Below are positions 34,008 to 43,807 of a DNA stretch of 64,000 bases, in pieces; positions within the stretch are counted from its first letter, which is position 1; each line of letters opens with the position of its first letter. Below the pieces are notes generated by a model, which was not told where the DNA came from, searched no databases, and was given only the letters and a program-made list of their open reading frames with translations. The translations under genes and the position numbers were made by a program. Source of the DNA: Roseivirga sp. (GTDB taxonomy: Bacteria > Bacteroidota > Bacteroidia > Cytophagales > Cyclobacteriaceae); contig JAAWWF010000030.1 of assembly GCA_021404565.1 (NCBI GenBank), positions 1-64,000 on the forward strand, given 5' to 3'.

Positions 34008-36032
34008 ATGGACTTCAAAATCACGGCTGACTTTGAGCCAACGGGCGACCAACCCGAGGCTATTAAGAAACTGGCACAAGGAGTAGAATCAGGAGATGCT
34101 GCCCAGGTGTTGCTGGGAGTAACTGGTTCGGGTAAGACCTTTACAATCGCCAACCTGATACACGAGACGCAGCGCCCAACCCTGATTTTGAGCCATAACA
34201 AAACACTGGCAGCCCAGCTTTATGGAGAGTTCAAGCAGTTTTTCCCTGAAAATGCTGTTGAGTACTTTATCTCTTACTATGACTACTACCAGCCAGAAGC
34301 TTTTATACCGGGGAGTAATCTCTACATAGAGAAAGATCTTTCTATCAACGATGAGATAGAAAAGCTCAGGCTCTCGGCTACCTCTGCCTTGCTGACCGGC
34401 AGACGGGATGTAATCGTGATCGCCTCCGTTTCCTGCATTTATGGTATTGGTAACCCTGACGAGTTTGGAAAAAATGTAGTCCGCTTACAGGTGGGCGATA
34501 TTGTGGCCAGAAACCAGCTCCTTTTCTCGCTGGTAGACATTCTTTATAGCAGAACGGAAGCGGAATTCAAACGTGGCACCTTTCGGGTAAAGGGGGATAC
34601 CGTAGACATCTTTATCGCCTATGGTGATTTTGCCTACCGCATTTACTTCTGGGGAGATGAGATTGAGGCCATCCAGATGATAGACCCGGCCACAGGCAAG
34701 AAAATCTCGGATGAAAAAATCATTAGTATTTTCCCTGCCAACCTCTTCGTAACAGGCAAAGATGTGCTGCACCAGGCCATCAATGAGATTCAGGATGAAA
34801 TGGTGGATCGGGTACAGCAATTTGAAGATGACCGGAGATTTCTGGAGGCAAAGAGACTAAAAGAGCGCACCGAATTTGATATGGAAATGATGCGGGAGCT
34901 TGGTTACTGCTCTGGCGTTGAAAATTACTCACGCTTCTTCGACAGACGCGAAAAGGGTCAGCGCCCTTTCTGCCTGCTGGACTACTTCCCTGAAGATTTC
35001 CTGATGGTGATTGATGAAAGCCATGTAACCACATCACAGGTACGTGCTATGTGGGGCGGTGACCGTTCCAGAAAAGAGAATCTTGTAGAATTCGGGTTCC
35101 GCCTGCCTTCGGCCCTGGATAACAGGCCCTTAAAATTTGACGAGTTTGAAGCCCTGACCGGCCAGACTATTTATGTGAGTGCCACCCCAGCCGAATATGA
35201 ACTTAACAGATCTGAAGGTATCGTAGTGGAGCAGGTAATCAGACCCACCGGTTTGCTTGATCCTGTGATCGAAGTACGCCCCAGTCTGAATCAGATCGAT
35301 GATCTACTGGATGAAATAGATGTTCGTACCAAAAAAGAGGAGCGTACCCTGGTAACCACCCTTACCAAGCGAATGGCCGAAGAGCTTACCCGCTACCTGG
35401 AGCGGGCCAATGTAAAATGTCGTTATATCCATTCTGAAGTAAGTCCACTGGACCGGGTAGAAATCCTACGGGAACTCAGACTTGGTATCTTTGATGTTTT
35501 GGTAGGTGTGAACCTGCTGCGTGAAGGGCTGGATTTACCAGAAGTATCACTTGTGGCCATTCTGGATGCTGACAAGGAGGGCTTTTTAAGAAATGAGCGC
35601 TCGTTGGTACAAACCATAGGCAGGGCCGCACGAAACGAAAACGGTATGGTGATCATGTATGCCGATGTAATCACCCACTCTATGCAGCAAGCCATTGATG
35701 AAACCAATCGCAGACGCTCCATCCAAATGGCCTATAATATTGAGCATGGCATCACACCAAAGACTGTGAAAAAGTCCAAGGAGGCCATTATGAACCAAAC
35801 CAGCGTTGCCGATGCCAAGAAGGGCAAGAAAAGCTATTATATTGAAAACACTGAAGCTTCAATAGCCGCTGATCCGGTAGTGGCCTATATGGACAAAACA
35901 GCTCTGGAGAAAATGATCACCAAAACCCAGAAATCTATGGAAAAGGCTGCCAAAGAGCTGGACTTTATGGAAGCTGCGAAGCTGCGTGACGAACTCAACG
36001 ACCTGAAGGAGCTGTTAAAAGAAAAGAGCTGA
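34008..36032 (+). CDS. uvrB: excinuclease ABC subunit UvrB
   Basis: A 674-residue DNA repair helicase that opens damaged DNA with UvrA and positions UvrC. Motifs in order: PTGDQPEAI at the N-terminus, Walker A GVTGSGKT (near 40-47), the beta-hairpin [16 protein letters not shown] (Walker B), the helicase motif [29 protein letters not shown], and the C-terminal UVR domain that binds UvrC ([17 protein letters not shown]). Full length, all motifs intact. It lies 74 bases after aroE and may have its own promoter. Confidence 0.98.
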   Translation: MDFKITADFEPTGDQPEAIKKLAQGVESGDAAQVLLGVTGSGKTFTIANLIHETQRPTLILSHNKTLAAQLYGEFKQFFPENAVEYFISYYDYYQPEAFIPGSNLYIEKDLSINDEIEKLRLSATSALLTGRRDVIVIASVSCIYGIGNPDEFGKNVVRLQVGDIVARNQLLFSLVDILYSRTEAEFKRGTFRVKGDTVDIFIAYGDFAYRIYFWGDEIEAIQMIDPATGKKISDEKIISIFPANLFVTGKDVLHQAINEIQDEMVDRVQQFEDDRRFLEAKRLKERTEFDMEMMRELGYCSGVENYSRFFDRREKGQRPFCLLDYFPEDFLMVIDESHVTTSQVRAMWGGDRSRKENLVEFGFRLPSALDNRPLKFDEFEALTGQTIYVSATPAEYELNRSEGIVVEQVIRPTGLLDPVIEVRPSLNQIDDLLDEIDVRTKKEERTLVTTLTKRMAEELTRYLERANVKCRYIHSEVSPLDRVEILRELRLGIFDVLVGVNLLREGLDLPEVSLVAILDADKEGFLRNERSLVQTIGRAARNENGMVIMYADVITHSMQQAIDETNRRRSIQMAYNIEHGITPKTVKKSKEAIMNQTSVADAKKGKKSYYIENTEASIAADPVVAYMDKTALEKMITKTQKSMEKAAKELDFMEAAKLRDELNDLKELLKEKS

Positions 36033-36260
36033 TTCTTAACTGGTTCTTTCTCCTTTTCTCAAAAACGGGCTTATCGACAACCTGAAAACAACCCTTTTCC
36101 GGATTCTCTCCATTTAAGGTCTTACGAAAAGCGGAATTGGAATCGTTTTCATAGGTTTTTAGTTCATCACAACAAAATTTCACCCCCATTTCTCTTATTT
36201 TATGTAAGTAATTGTTTTTAAGGGTCCTGAGAAGCCCTTTATTAAATCGAACTACAAAAA

Positions 36261-37604
36261 ATGAAAAAAAAATGGATCCCGGGGTTTACCCTATTGATAC
36301 TCATAGCCATCATCAGCCTCTTTGATGTAAACAGTGGTGGTGAGATTGTTGCCGATGCCAATATTGACGGAGGTGACACCGCCTGGATGCTTGCAGCTAC
36401 CTGCCTGGTTTTACTAATGACACCAGGCCTCTCCTTCTTTTACGGAGGAATGGTCAGCCGTAAAAACGTTATTTCCACCATGCTTCAGAGCTTTATCTGC
36501 ATGGGAGTCATAACCCTGGTTTGGGTGGCCGGTGGCTTCAGCCTTGCTTTTGGAGACTCCATTGGCGGAATCATTGGCGATCCAAGAACCTTTGCCTTCT
36601 TTAAAGGTGTAGGTGGTGCCACCCAGGCCGACCTTGCTCCCACCATTCCTTTTATTCTATTCGCTCTTTTTCAGATGAAATTTGCCATTATCACACCGGC
36701 ACTCATTACCGGTAGTTTTGCAGAGAGAGTGAGGTTTTCAGGATTCCTGCTCTTTATTGTTCTCTTCAGCATTGTGGTCTATGCTCCCCTGGCACATATG
36801 ACCTGGCATCCGGAAGGGTTTTTAAGACAATGGGGGGTACTTGATTTTGCCGGAGGAACTGTGGTACATATGTCTGCCGGTTTTGCAGCCATAGCCGCAG
36901 CTATCATTTTAGGCAAAAGAAAAAGCCATGGCGCCACCCACAAGCCTGCTAATATCCCTTTTGTACTATTGGGTACCGGTCTCCTCTGGTTCGGTTGGTT
37001 TGGTTTCAATGCCGGTTCGGCACTGGGAGCCAACTCTGATGCAGCAATGGCTTTTGCCACCACCACAGTAGCCTCTGCCGCTGCTATGCTGGCCTGGGTC
37101 TTTTACGATGCGCTGATGGGTAGAAAAATCTCAGGGCTGGGAGCCTCTATCGGAGCAGTTGTAGGCCTGGTAGCCATCACACCTGCTGCAGGTTTCGTCA
37201 CTGTAGGCCAAAGTGTCTTTATAGGAGTAGCCGGGGCCATTGTTTCCAACATAGTAGTCTACTACAAAAACAAAACCGGCATTGATGATACGTTGGATGT
37301 ATTTCCTTGTCATGGTGTAGGGGGTATTGTAGGCATGATCCTGACCGGTGTGTTCGCCAAGGATGTAGGTCTAATCTATGGAGATCCTACCACATTCCTA
37401 CGACACTTAGCGGCCGTTTTCCTGGTAGGTGGTTTCACCTTTGGTGCATCTTACCTGCTTTTTAAGCTTACCAACCTGATTATTCCAATGAGAGTAAACG
37501 AGGTAGCCGAGGACATCGGGCTGGACATAAGCCAGCATGGAGAAAGCCTCTCTAAAAGCAAGAGCCCTGAAGACATTGCCGAAATGATGCGCAAAGCCTC
37601 ATAG
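36261..37604 (+). CDS. amt: ammonium transporter (Amt family)
   Basis: A 447-residue, eleven-helix Amt. Signature stretches: TCLVLLMTPGLSFFYGGMV, DFAGGTVVHMSAG, FGWFGFNAGSA and DVFPCHGVGGIVG, carrying the conserved pore histidines. An N-terminal signal-like helix precedes the first core helix. It imports ammonium as a nitrogen source. No GlnK/PII gene is adjacent. The upstream 228 bases are AT-rich with no recognisable NtrC-type site. A good terminator follows. Confidence 0.96.
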   Translation: MKKKWIPGFTLLILIAIISLFDVNSGGEIVADANIDGGDTAWMLAATCLVLLMTPGLSFFYGGMVSRKNVISTMLQSFICMGVITLVWVAGGFSLAFGDSIGGIIGDPRTFAFFKGVGGATQADLAPTIPFILFALFQMKFAIITPALITGSFAERVRFSGFLLFIVLFSIVVYAPLAHMTWHPEGFLRQWGVLDFAGGTVVHMSAGFAAIAAAIILGKRKSHGATHKPANIPFVLLGTGLLWFGWFGFNAGSALGANSDAAMAFATTTVASAAAMLAWVFYDALMGRKISGLGASIGAVVGLVAITPAAGFVTVGQSVFIGVAGAIVSNIVVYYKNKTGIDDTLDVFPCHGVGGIVGMILTGVFAKDVGLIYGDPTTFLRHLAAVFLVGGFTFGASYLLFKLTNLIIPMRVNEVAEDIGLDISQHGESLSKSKSPEDIAEMMRKAS

Positions 37605-37632
37605 CAGTCATTTATAAAAATTAGCATTTTGA

Positions 37633-37662
37633 AACCTCTCCTTTAGCAATATTGGAGAGGTT
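37633..37662 (+). terminator. intrinsic terminator behind amt
   Basis: Stem AACCTCTCC / GGAGAGGTT with a 12-base loop, then TCTTT. It separates amt from the convergent DUF3857 operon. Confidence 0.7.
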
Positions 37663-37688
37663 CTTTACGCAGAAGAGCCTCCAAAAGA

Positions 37689-39623
37689 CTACTCGATTTC
37701 TTTTTTCTTCAATACCACGCGCTCTTCCTGTTTGGCCAGGATAAGGTTAAACATCTCGCGGATATTCGGATACTCTTCAGGAAGAAACATCAACCGGTTT
37801 ATGGTAAAACGGACAAGCACCTGAATGCCCTCATCAGTTCTTTGAAGAATATAGGAATACCCTCCGCCCCCACCTGGCAATGCATAAGTTACCGGTTCAG
37901 GAAGTTCTTCAATCTCATAGGCATCTGAAATACTGATGTTAAAGAAGTATCGTCTGTTGATTGGCATCGCAAAATCAATTGGAAGCATTCGGCTTGCCTG
38001 CCTGAACGGATTACTATCAAGCTCCTTCAGTACGAGGGGTGTAAAAAACAACCGCTGCCCAATCTCTTCAGCATAATCCTCTGAGCTGAATTTAAAATCG
38101 GCCTTCAAATTGGCATAGGTATCACCAAGCCCGGAATATTTTACCTCTTCAATTTCCAGTGCAGGCAGGCGCTCTTCCATTCTCTCCCTGAGCTGTTCCT
38201 CATCCTTATCTTTTAAAAGTTCACGAGTATCAGCAGCTGCAGATCCGGAGGACTGAATATTGCCTGAGCCAGAGATTTCTCCCAGTTCATCAACATCATA
38301 TTTTACTGAAATAGACTGTACTGACTTTTCTTTGTTCAGGTTCATGGCTACCCATTGCGCCTCTCCCTTAAGTACCACTAGTCCACTGTCGTTCAGACAG
38401 GCATCTGGCAATACGTTAAAAGGTCTTAGCTTGCTCGTAGCATCCAGCAACACGTCTTTTTCAGGAAGGCTGGCTCTTACCACCACATTGTTAAACTGCC
38501 TGAAAGTGGGGAACTCAGAATTTATGAGTCCATGATCTGTGGTACTTAAAAAGACCGGATCTGCCGAAAAACCTGCCTTACGCAAAAACATGTAGAGCAT
38601 AAGGTTAATATCTGCAGAAGTCCCCGTAGCAGCCTCCCAAACCTTTTTCGGTTTATCAGAAAAGCCCAGTCCGCGATTACCGTCCCATTCAAAATGTTCA
38701 GCGATATAACCGTGAATCTCTTTCAAAGAAGCCATATCCGGTTTCCATCCTTTTTCCTCCGGGAAAATCTTTTTGAGTGCTTTTAGTTTTTCCAGCGTTG
38801 TGCCAAAATCCTTCATTTCAAGAATAATGTCAATGAGGGATTCCCAGCTACTGGCATAGTCGCTGACGTATTCAAATGCCACCTTTGAATAATGGTCATC
38901 AATTTTCTTTACATAGGCTTCTTCCTTAAATGCCGGAATATCGCGCATTACAAGATTATGCCTCCCCCCCAAACTTAAATCGTAACTCTGCAAATCATTG
39001 TAGCCATAAAGTCTGGGCTTGAGGTCACTGCTCCTGGGAAAAAACATATTGAAGCTCGAGCTGATCACAGGGATACTCCCTTGAAAATACCAGGGCAGAA
39101 ACTCAAAAGGGCTCTCTGCATACATGACATAAGAGTACTCGATAATGGAGCCCACCACCACGTCAGGAAACGGAATTTTCAATAAGCGATATTTGTCAAC
39201 AACCTCCTCTGTCACCATCATATCTTCGGTGACTTCATGTGTAACAAGCTCTCCATTTTCAAGGTTATGCGTGGCTGCCTTAATCTCGCCAATCCCTTTT
39301 CTGCCCTCAAAAGGCAATGAAAGGTCGGCAAACTCAAAACCATCAGCGGTAAGCATTTTTATTTGCGTATGATACCGGAAATAGAATCCTCCCTTGGTAT
39401 AATCGAACCCTAAGCGTCCATTATCGAAAAGCACTACAGCAGAAGCCGAAGTGTCTTTCTCGTAAAGTTTCATGGCAATATGAGCTGAATCTACCTGGCC
39501 AAATTCCCGAACCTTATTCGCATTCTCCTGGGGAAAAACCGGAGTGGCACTACATAAGAGCAGCAAGAAAAGAAAAGGCCTTATCCCGTAAGGCCTCTGG
39601 AGATTTGAAAATAAAGACATCAT
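37689..39623 (-). CDS. DUF3857 / transglutaminase-like protein, active site degraded
   Basis: A 644-residue exported protein (signal ending SATPVFPQ). Residues 40-230 match DUF3857, with YEKDTSASAVVLFDNG and VEYSY-type strands. A transglutaminase-like core follows (near 260-400). Where the active relative has GDC and FNH, this one has TGTSADINL and FNNV, so the Cys and His are gone. The C-terminal domain ends with PNIREMFNLILAKQEERVVLKK. It overlaps the upstream gene by 1 base (TGATG) and ends the operon. A structural or peptide-binding role in the periplasm is more likely than catalysis. Confidence 0.82.
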   Translation of the reverse strand: MMSLFSNLQRPYGIRPFLFLLLLCSATPVFPQENANKVREFGQVDSAHIAMKLYEKDTSASAVVLFDNGRLGFDYTKGGFYFRYHTQIKMLTADGFEFADLSLPFEGRKGIGEIKAATHNLENGELVTHEVTEDMMVTEEVVDKYRLLKIPFPDVVVGSIIEYSYVMYAESPFEFLPWYFQGSIPVISSSFNMFFPRSSDLKPRLYGYNDLQSYDLSLGGRHNLVMRDIPAFKEEAYVKKIDDHYSKVAFEYVSDYASSWESLIDIILEMKDFGTTLEKLKALKKIFPEEKGWKPDMASLKEIHGYIAEHFEWDGNRGLGFSDKPKKVWEAATGTSADINLMLYMFLRKAGFSADPVFLSTTDHGLINSEFPTFRQFNNVVVRASLPEKDVLLDATSKLRPFNVLPDACLNDSGLVVLKGEAQWVAMNLNKEKSVQSISVKYDVDELGEISGSGNIQSSGSAAADTRELLKDKDEEQLRERMEERLPALEIEEVKYSGLGDTYANLKADFKFSSEDYAEEIGQRLFFTPLVLKELDSNPFRQASRMLPIDFAMPINRRYFFNISISDAYEIEELPEPVTYALPGGGGGYSYILQRTDEGIQVLVRFTINRLMFLPEEYPNIREMFNLILAKQEERVVLKKKEIE

Positions 39624-41530
39624 CAGGTCGAGCCTATCAATACCAGCTTGGATTTATCAGAACGACTGACCTTTCTCCAAAAACCGCGAAAATCGGCATA
39701 GCTATTTGCAGGAAAAGTGCCCTTAAATACTTTGATGTATCGCACATAGGTTAGCTCGTTTGTTTCAGGATCAAAATCATATGAGACCTTATACTCCCCG
39801 AACTCCGATACGACATCCACCGGATCGGGCTGAAATTCAAGTCTGTAATCCTCAGGCAGCTTAAAGACCACCGTATCAATATCCTTATAATTGTATCGGT
39901 TGATAATTGCCGACTTGCGATCCTCATCTTTTGGAGGTGTGGAACTGTAACGACTGAGCAGATTGGGCACAAAAAACAAACGCTTACCGGTTGTAGAAGC
40001 ATATTTGCGCAGGGTAAGATCAAACTCTTCTGTCAATTCAGGGTTCTCACTCTTCTGTTCTTCGTATTTGAATTTCCCCAGATCAAAAGCAGGAATATCG
40101 ATCGTATTGAGCAGGAATTTTCGCTGATCTTCTTTACCTCTAGATGCCAGAAAGTAGTTGTCGTCATACTGGCGCCCTTTATAGCGGGTAAGCACTTTGG
40201 CCTGCGCATTCCCTTCAGCATCCATATCGATTTCTATTTTTCTGAGTTGAGCATTTTGTTCGGCTGTATATTCGGGCGTTTTCACCAAAACCCCACCCTC
40301 TTCCGTGATCATCAGGCCATGCCTGTCGCTGGTAAATCCTCCCAGAAAGTTGAATGGAGCCTGCTGGCTCGTACATTCCAGCCATACCGTATCCTTTTCC
40401 ATGGGTACAGACAGAATCACATGGTTGAACTGACTGCTTGGAAAATCTGTGATGATATCATCGGCATTATCACCTGCCCTGATCAGTGTATAAAAAGACT
40501 CAATCCCTACATTCTTAAGCATGCTGTAGGTAAAGTTTGTCAATGCCTTACAATCACCATAGCCATTTTCAGCCACGTTGGATGCCTCAAAGGGTTGAAA
40601 CCCTCCGATACCCAGCTGTATGCTCACATAGCGCGTATTTGATTGTAGGTAGCCATAGATACGCCTGATTTTTTCCAGGTCGTCAGGAGCATCCTCTACC
40701 AAATCTTTGATTTCCTGAGCAAGTGCGGCAGGCAGCTGATCACGGTTGGCATTCAGTTGCTTAATCCAGAGGCCAAAATCTTTCCAGGTGTCCATAGTGC
40801 CGGCATACCCCTCCATGCTGAAGTCCTTAGGTGCCAGAATTACACGAGGGCTTAACAGAGACACTCCGGGTCCCCGGAACTCTCTTTTCAAAGCGGGCAG
40901 ATTCTCAATTTGCCAGAGGTAATTAGTCACCCCGGCCTGCTTGGTTATTTGAGGCTCACCGTCATAGTCCTCTTGCCTGTACCGAATATCGTAGCTGTAA
41001 GGGGCATTCACTACCAGACTGGCATGCTGTACAGAAATACCTGAGGCCCGTCTCATGTTCCATCGGGGATAGAAAAGAGAGGATTTCTTGAGCTTTTCAA
41101 ACTCAACTTCCACGGTATAAGGAGCTTCTATGCCATATGGAACATAGGCTTTCAGCCTGCTGTCATCATAAACAGAACCGGCACTTGTATAACCAATATC
41201 TTCAATTTCACCTGATTTAACCTTTTTCACCAGTTTACCACTGGCATTATAGATGGCTATTTTGATTCTCCTGATTTTATCAAGCTTATCATATGCCTCG
41301 ATGAATTCTCCCCAGTCACTGCCATCATCGTTCAGCACTGTTATCGCCTTCTTCACCTGGTAGCTGGCCATTTCCCGGTTTTCAATATCAAACCTGGTTT
41401 CCCAGGTCCGGATGACGGCATCGGCATTTCTCTTAAGTTCTGAAGGGATCTTATTGACTGCATAATCCTGCCCGTACTGGACAAGGGTTATTGGCAACAT
41501 TACCAGTAAAAAAAAGACTCGTCTCATCAT
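39623..41530 (-). CDS. DUF3857 / transglutaminase-like protein with intact Cys-His
   Basis: A 635-residue exported protein (signal VFFLLVMLPITLVQYGQ). It has the N-terminal DUF3857 domain (ITVLNDDGSDWGEF, YNASGKLVKKVKSG) and a transglutaminase-like domain with ENGYGDCKALTNF (Cys near 329) and FNHVILSVP (His near 372), then WLECTSQ at the usual third position. The C-terminus is a beta-rich domain of the same family. It is the only catalytically complete member of the four neighbours. Its substrate, perhaps a periplasmic protein or peptidoglycan peptide, is unknown. Spacing to the upstream gene is 6 bases. Confidence 0.84.
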   Translation of the reverse strand: MMRRVFFLLVMLPITLVQYGQDYAVNKIPSELKRNADAVIRTWETRFDIENREMASYQVKKAITVLNDDGSDWGEFIEAYDKLDKIRRIKIAIYNASGKLVKKVKSGEIEDIGYTSAGSVYDDSRLKAYVPYGIEAPYTVEVEFEKLKKSSLFYPRWNMRRASGISVQHASLVVNAPYSYDIRYRQEDYDGEPQITKQAGVTNYLWQIENLPALKREFRGPGVSLLSPRVILAPKDFSMEGYAGTMDTWKDFGLWIKQLNANRDQLPAALAQEIKDLVEDAPDDLEKIRRIYGYLQSNTRYVSIQLGIGGFQPFEASNVAENGYGDCKALTNFTYSMLKNVGIESFYTLIRAGDNADDIITDFPSSQFNHVILSVPMEKDTVWLECTSQQAPFNFLGGFTSDRHGLMITEEGGVLVKTPEYTAEQNAQLRKIEIDMDAEGNAQAKVLTRYKGRQYDDNYFLASRGKEDQRKFLLNTIDIPAFDLGKFKYEEQKSENPELTEEFDLTLRKYASTTGKRLFFVPNLLSRYSSTPPKDEDRKSAIINRYNYKDIDTVVFKLPEDYRLEFQPDPVDVVSEFGEYKVSYDFDPETNELTYVRYIKVFKGTFPANSYADFRGFWRKVSRSDKSKLVLIGST

Positions 41531-41536
41531 GTTTCT

Positions 41537-43480
41537 CTATTCTGCTTTCTTCTTAAGCACTATTTGCTCTTCCTGTTTCGCCATAATCAAGTTAAAGAAC
41601 TCTTTTAAGGAAGGGTACTCATCAGGGAGGTAAAGCGTTTTCATCAGACTAAAACGAACCATTACCTGAATTTTGTTACCCTGCACGGCTGAAATATAGG
41701 TATACTTACCTCCCTTTTTAGGCAACACAAGATTTTGTCTTTTCGGCAGCTCTTCTACCTCGTAACCCTCCGGGATATCAAGGTTAAAGATATAAGTATT
41801 GTTTTCCGGGGCGGCTTGTTCAACAGGGTATAGCCTCTGCTCAAGCTTAAACGGGTTTTCATCCAGATACTTAATAACCAGGGGGTTTACGAATATTTTG
41901 TCTCCGATAAAATCAACATTATTCTCGGTGGTAAAATTATACTTAAGCTCCAGTGATTTAGATGGATCTTGTGCATTAACCATTTCAAAACCGGATACCT
42001 CTCCTACCTTATAATCATCCATATACTCATCTCCATCTGTTTCCTCCTCATCTGAAGGGTCATCCTCTGCAGATTTCTTGGCTTCTTCAGCTATGACTCT
42101 CCTAAAACGTGCCGCTGCTGTTCCACGCGCAACTATGGAAATATCACCAACAAGCTGATCATCATCATCTAACTTCAGGTTGCCCGTAATGGTCTTCGAA
42201 TCCATCTCCTTATTCATCCCAAGGTTCGTCCAACGTGCACCTGCCGGAGAAACCAGGAATCCATCTCCATTCAAAGCCCGGGTTGGCAGTACGTTATAAG
42301 GCCGGAATTTATCGGTAGCATCCAACAGATACTCCTTACCACCAATATTGGCACAGACCAGTACATAATTAAATTGATCTGTCAGCGGTAATCCCCGGTT
42401 CAGGTAGCCATTTCCTCTGGTACTCAGTATCACCGGGTCGGATAAGATCCCCGCTTTTCGCAGGAACATGCCCAGGATCAGGTTGATTTCGGCTCCATTT
42501 CCTTCTCCTTCTTCCCACACAGATTTGGGAGAATCCAACAGGTAAATTCCGTAGCGCTCATTCCACTTAAAATGATCTCTCACATACTGATAGATATCAA
42601 CAAGACTCTCTACATTGTTACCCCAGTTTTTCCCCTCAGGATAAATCTTTCTCAGCTGGTTAGTATTGTCCAGGGCTCCGCCAAAATCCTCATCTTCACT
42701 CAGGGTTTTATTAATGGCATCCCAGCTCTCCATAAATACCTTCGTACCATAGCCCGGGGCGCTAAACGATTTGATTTCAAAGTCAATCTTCGATCGGAAG
42801 TTTTCCATAGTAGCCACAAAAGGCTCCTTTTTCAGGGCCGGTACATCTTTGAAAATAAGGTGGTAGAAGCCACCATTGGGATTATAGACAACCGGCTGGA
42901 TATAACCCTGCAACCCTGGCTGATACTTACCATATTCAGGAACCTCGATGCGATATTCTGTGTAGACAACCGGAACACTCATTTGAAAACTCCAGCTTGG
43001 CAAATCAGTAAAGTAACTTACTTTCTGTCGATATGTATACTCAATTATTGAGCCTACCTTGACATCAGGAAATGATAGCTTTTTGGTCCAGAGTTTATCA
43101 TTCACTTTTTCATCAACCCAGTCTTTTTTAGATACACTGGTAGTCACCATTTTTCCATTTTCCAGGTTATAAGTTGAGGCTTTGACCTTAGCTGGTGCCG
43201 CTCCCCTCAAGTATCGTACTTCAATATCTGCCCTGTCAAACCCTGCCTCCTTAAGGACCTTTATACGCACATGACGGGTCATATACATATAGAAATCATT
43301 CTTATTAAAAGTTACATCCCCCGTGTTTACCAAGTAAACAGCCTCTGCCCCTGAATCAAGCGGGTAAGCTATCATTTCCAGGTCGGCTTTATCAATCTTT
43401 CCAAAGGTAAACTCCTGGGACTGGGCTCGGGCTACAAAAGTGATAGCCATTAGCGTGATGATGTACAGGTTTCTTTTCAT
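41537..43480 (-). CDS. DUF3857 / transglutaminase-like protein, active site degraded
   Basis: I start at the ATG 43478-43480, which opens a signal peptide (MKRNLYIITLMAITFVARAQ); the longer frame to 43540 adds unrelated residues. About 647 residues. DUF3857 half: YLVNTGDVTFNKNDFY, YNLENGKMVTTSVSK. Transglutaminase-like half: where catalysis would need Cys and His it has GNGAEINLIL and FNYVLV. The C-terminus ends FNLIMAKQEEQIVLKKK, almost the same tail as the 37689 gene. First gene of a three-gene unit. Confidence 0.83.
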   Translation of the reverse strand: MKRNLYIITLMAITFVARAQSQEFTFGKIDKADLEMIAYPLDSGAEAVYLVNTGDVTFNKNDFYMYMTRHVRIKVLKEAGFDRADIEVRYLRGAAPAKVKASTYNLENGKMVTTSVSKKDWVDEKVNDKLWTKKLSFPDVKVGSIIEYTYRQKVSYFTDLPSWSFQMSVPVVYTEYRIEVPEYGKYQPGLQGYIQPVVYNPNGGFYHLIFKDVPALKKEPFVATMENFRSKIDFEIKSFSAPGYGTKVFMESWDAINKTLSEDEDFGGALDNTNQLRKIYPEGKNWGNNVESLVDIYQYVRDHFKWNERYGIYLLDSPKSVWEEGEGNGAEINLILGMFLRKAGILSDPVILSTRGNGYLNRGLPLTDQFNYVLVCANIGGKEYLLDATDKFRPYNVLPTRALNGDGFLVSPAGARWTNLGMNKEMDSKTITGNLKLDDDDQLVGDISIVARGTAAARFRRVIAEEAKKSAEDDPSDEEETDGDEYMDDYKVGEVSGFEMVNAQDPSKSLELKYNFTTENNVDFIGDKIFVNPLVIKYLDENPFKLEQRLYPVEQAAPENNTYIFNLDIPEGYEVEELPKRQNLVLPKKGGKYTYISAVQGNKIQVMVRFSLMKTLYLPDEYPSLKEFFNLIMAKQEEQIVLKKKAE

Positions 43481-43643
43481 AATCGTTCGGTCATGGTCAT
43501 AAAACGGGTGGTCTTCATCGGGGCCGGAGACAAATAACATCAGCCGAATGAGAGTTGCGGATGAATTCCAACTTATAGAATCAACAGGTTCGCTTGACTT
43601 TTAGAACAGCTGCTTTCTCAACACAAAAAGACACACATAAAAA

Positions 43644-43682
43644 AAGGTTTACCCCAGCTGTCGAACAACTGTGGTAAACCTT
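43644..43682 (-). terminator. intrinsic terminator
   Basis: Long hairpin with a 10-bp perfect outer stem (AAGGTTTACC / GGTAAACCTT) and a partly paired inner stem, followed on the minus strand by seven T. It ends the transcript of the 43808-45709 gene and divides the four paralogues into 1 + 3. Confidence 0.8.
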
Positions 43683-43807
43683 CCTTTCCGTTGGCAATAT
43701 AATAAAATACGCTAATAGTAATATTGCGGCAGGGTATAAATATCAACCGATCGGGCAGGTTTCTGTACGAGCAATACAAAGTATAGCTCAACTATGCTGA
43801 AGTCACA

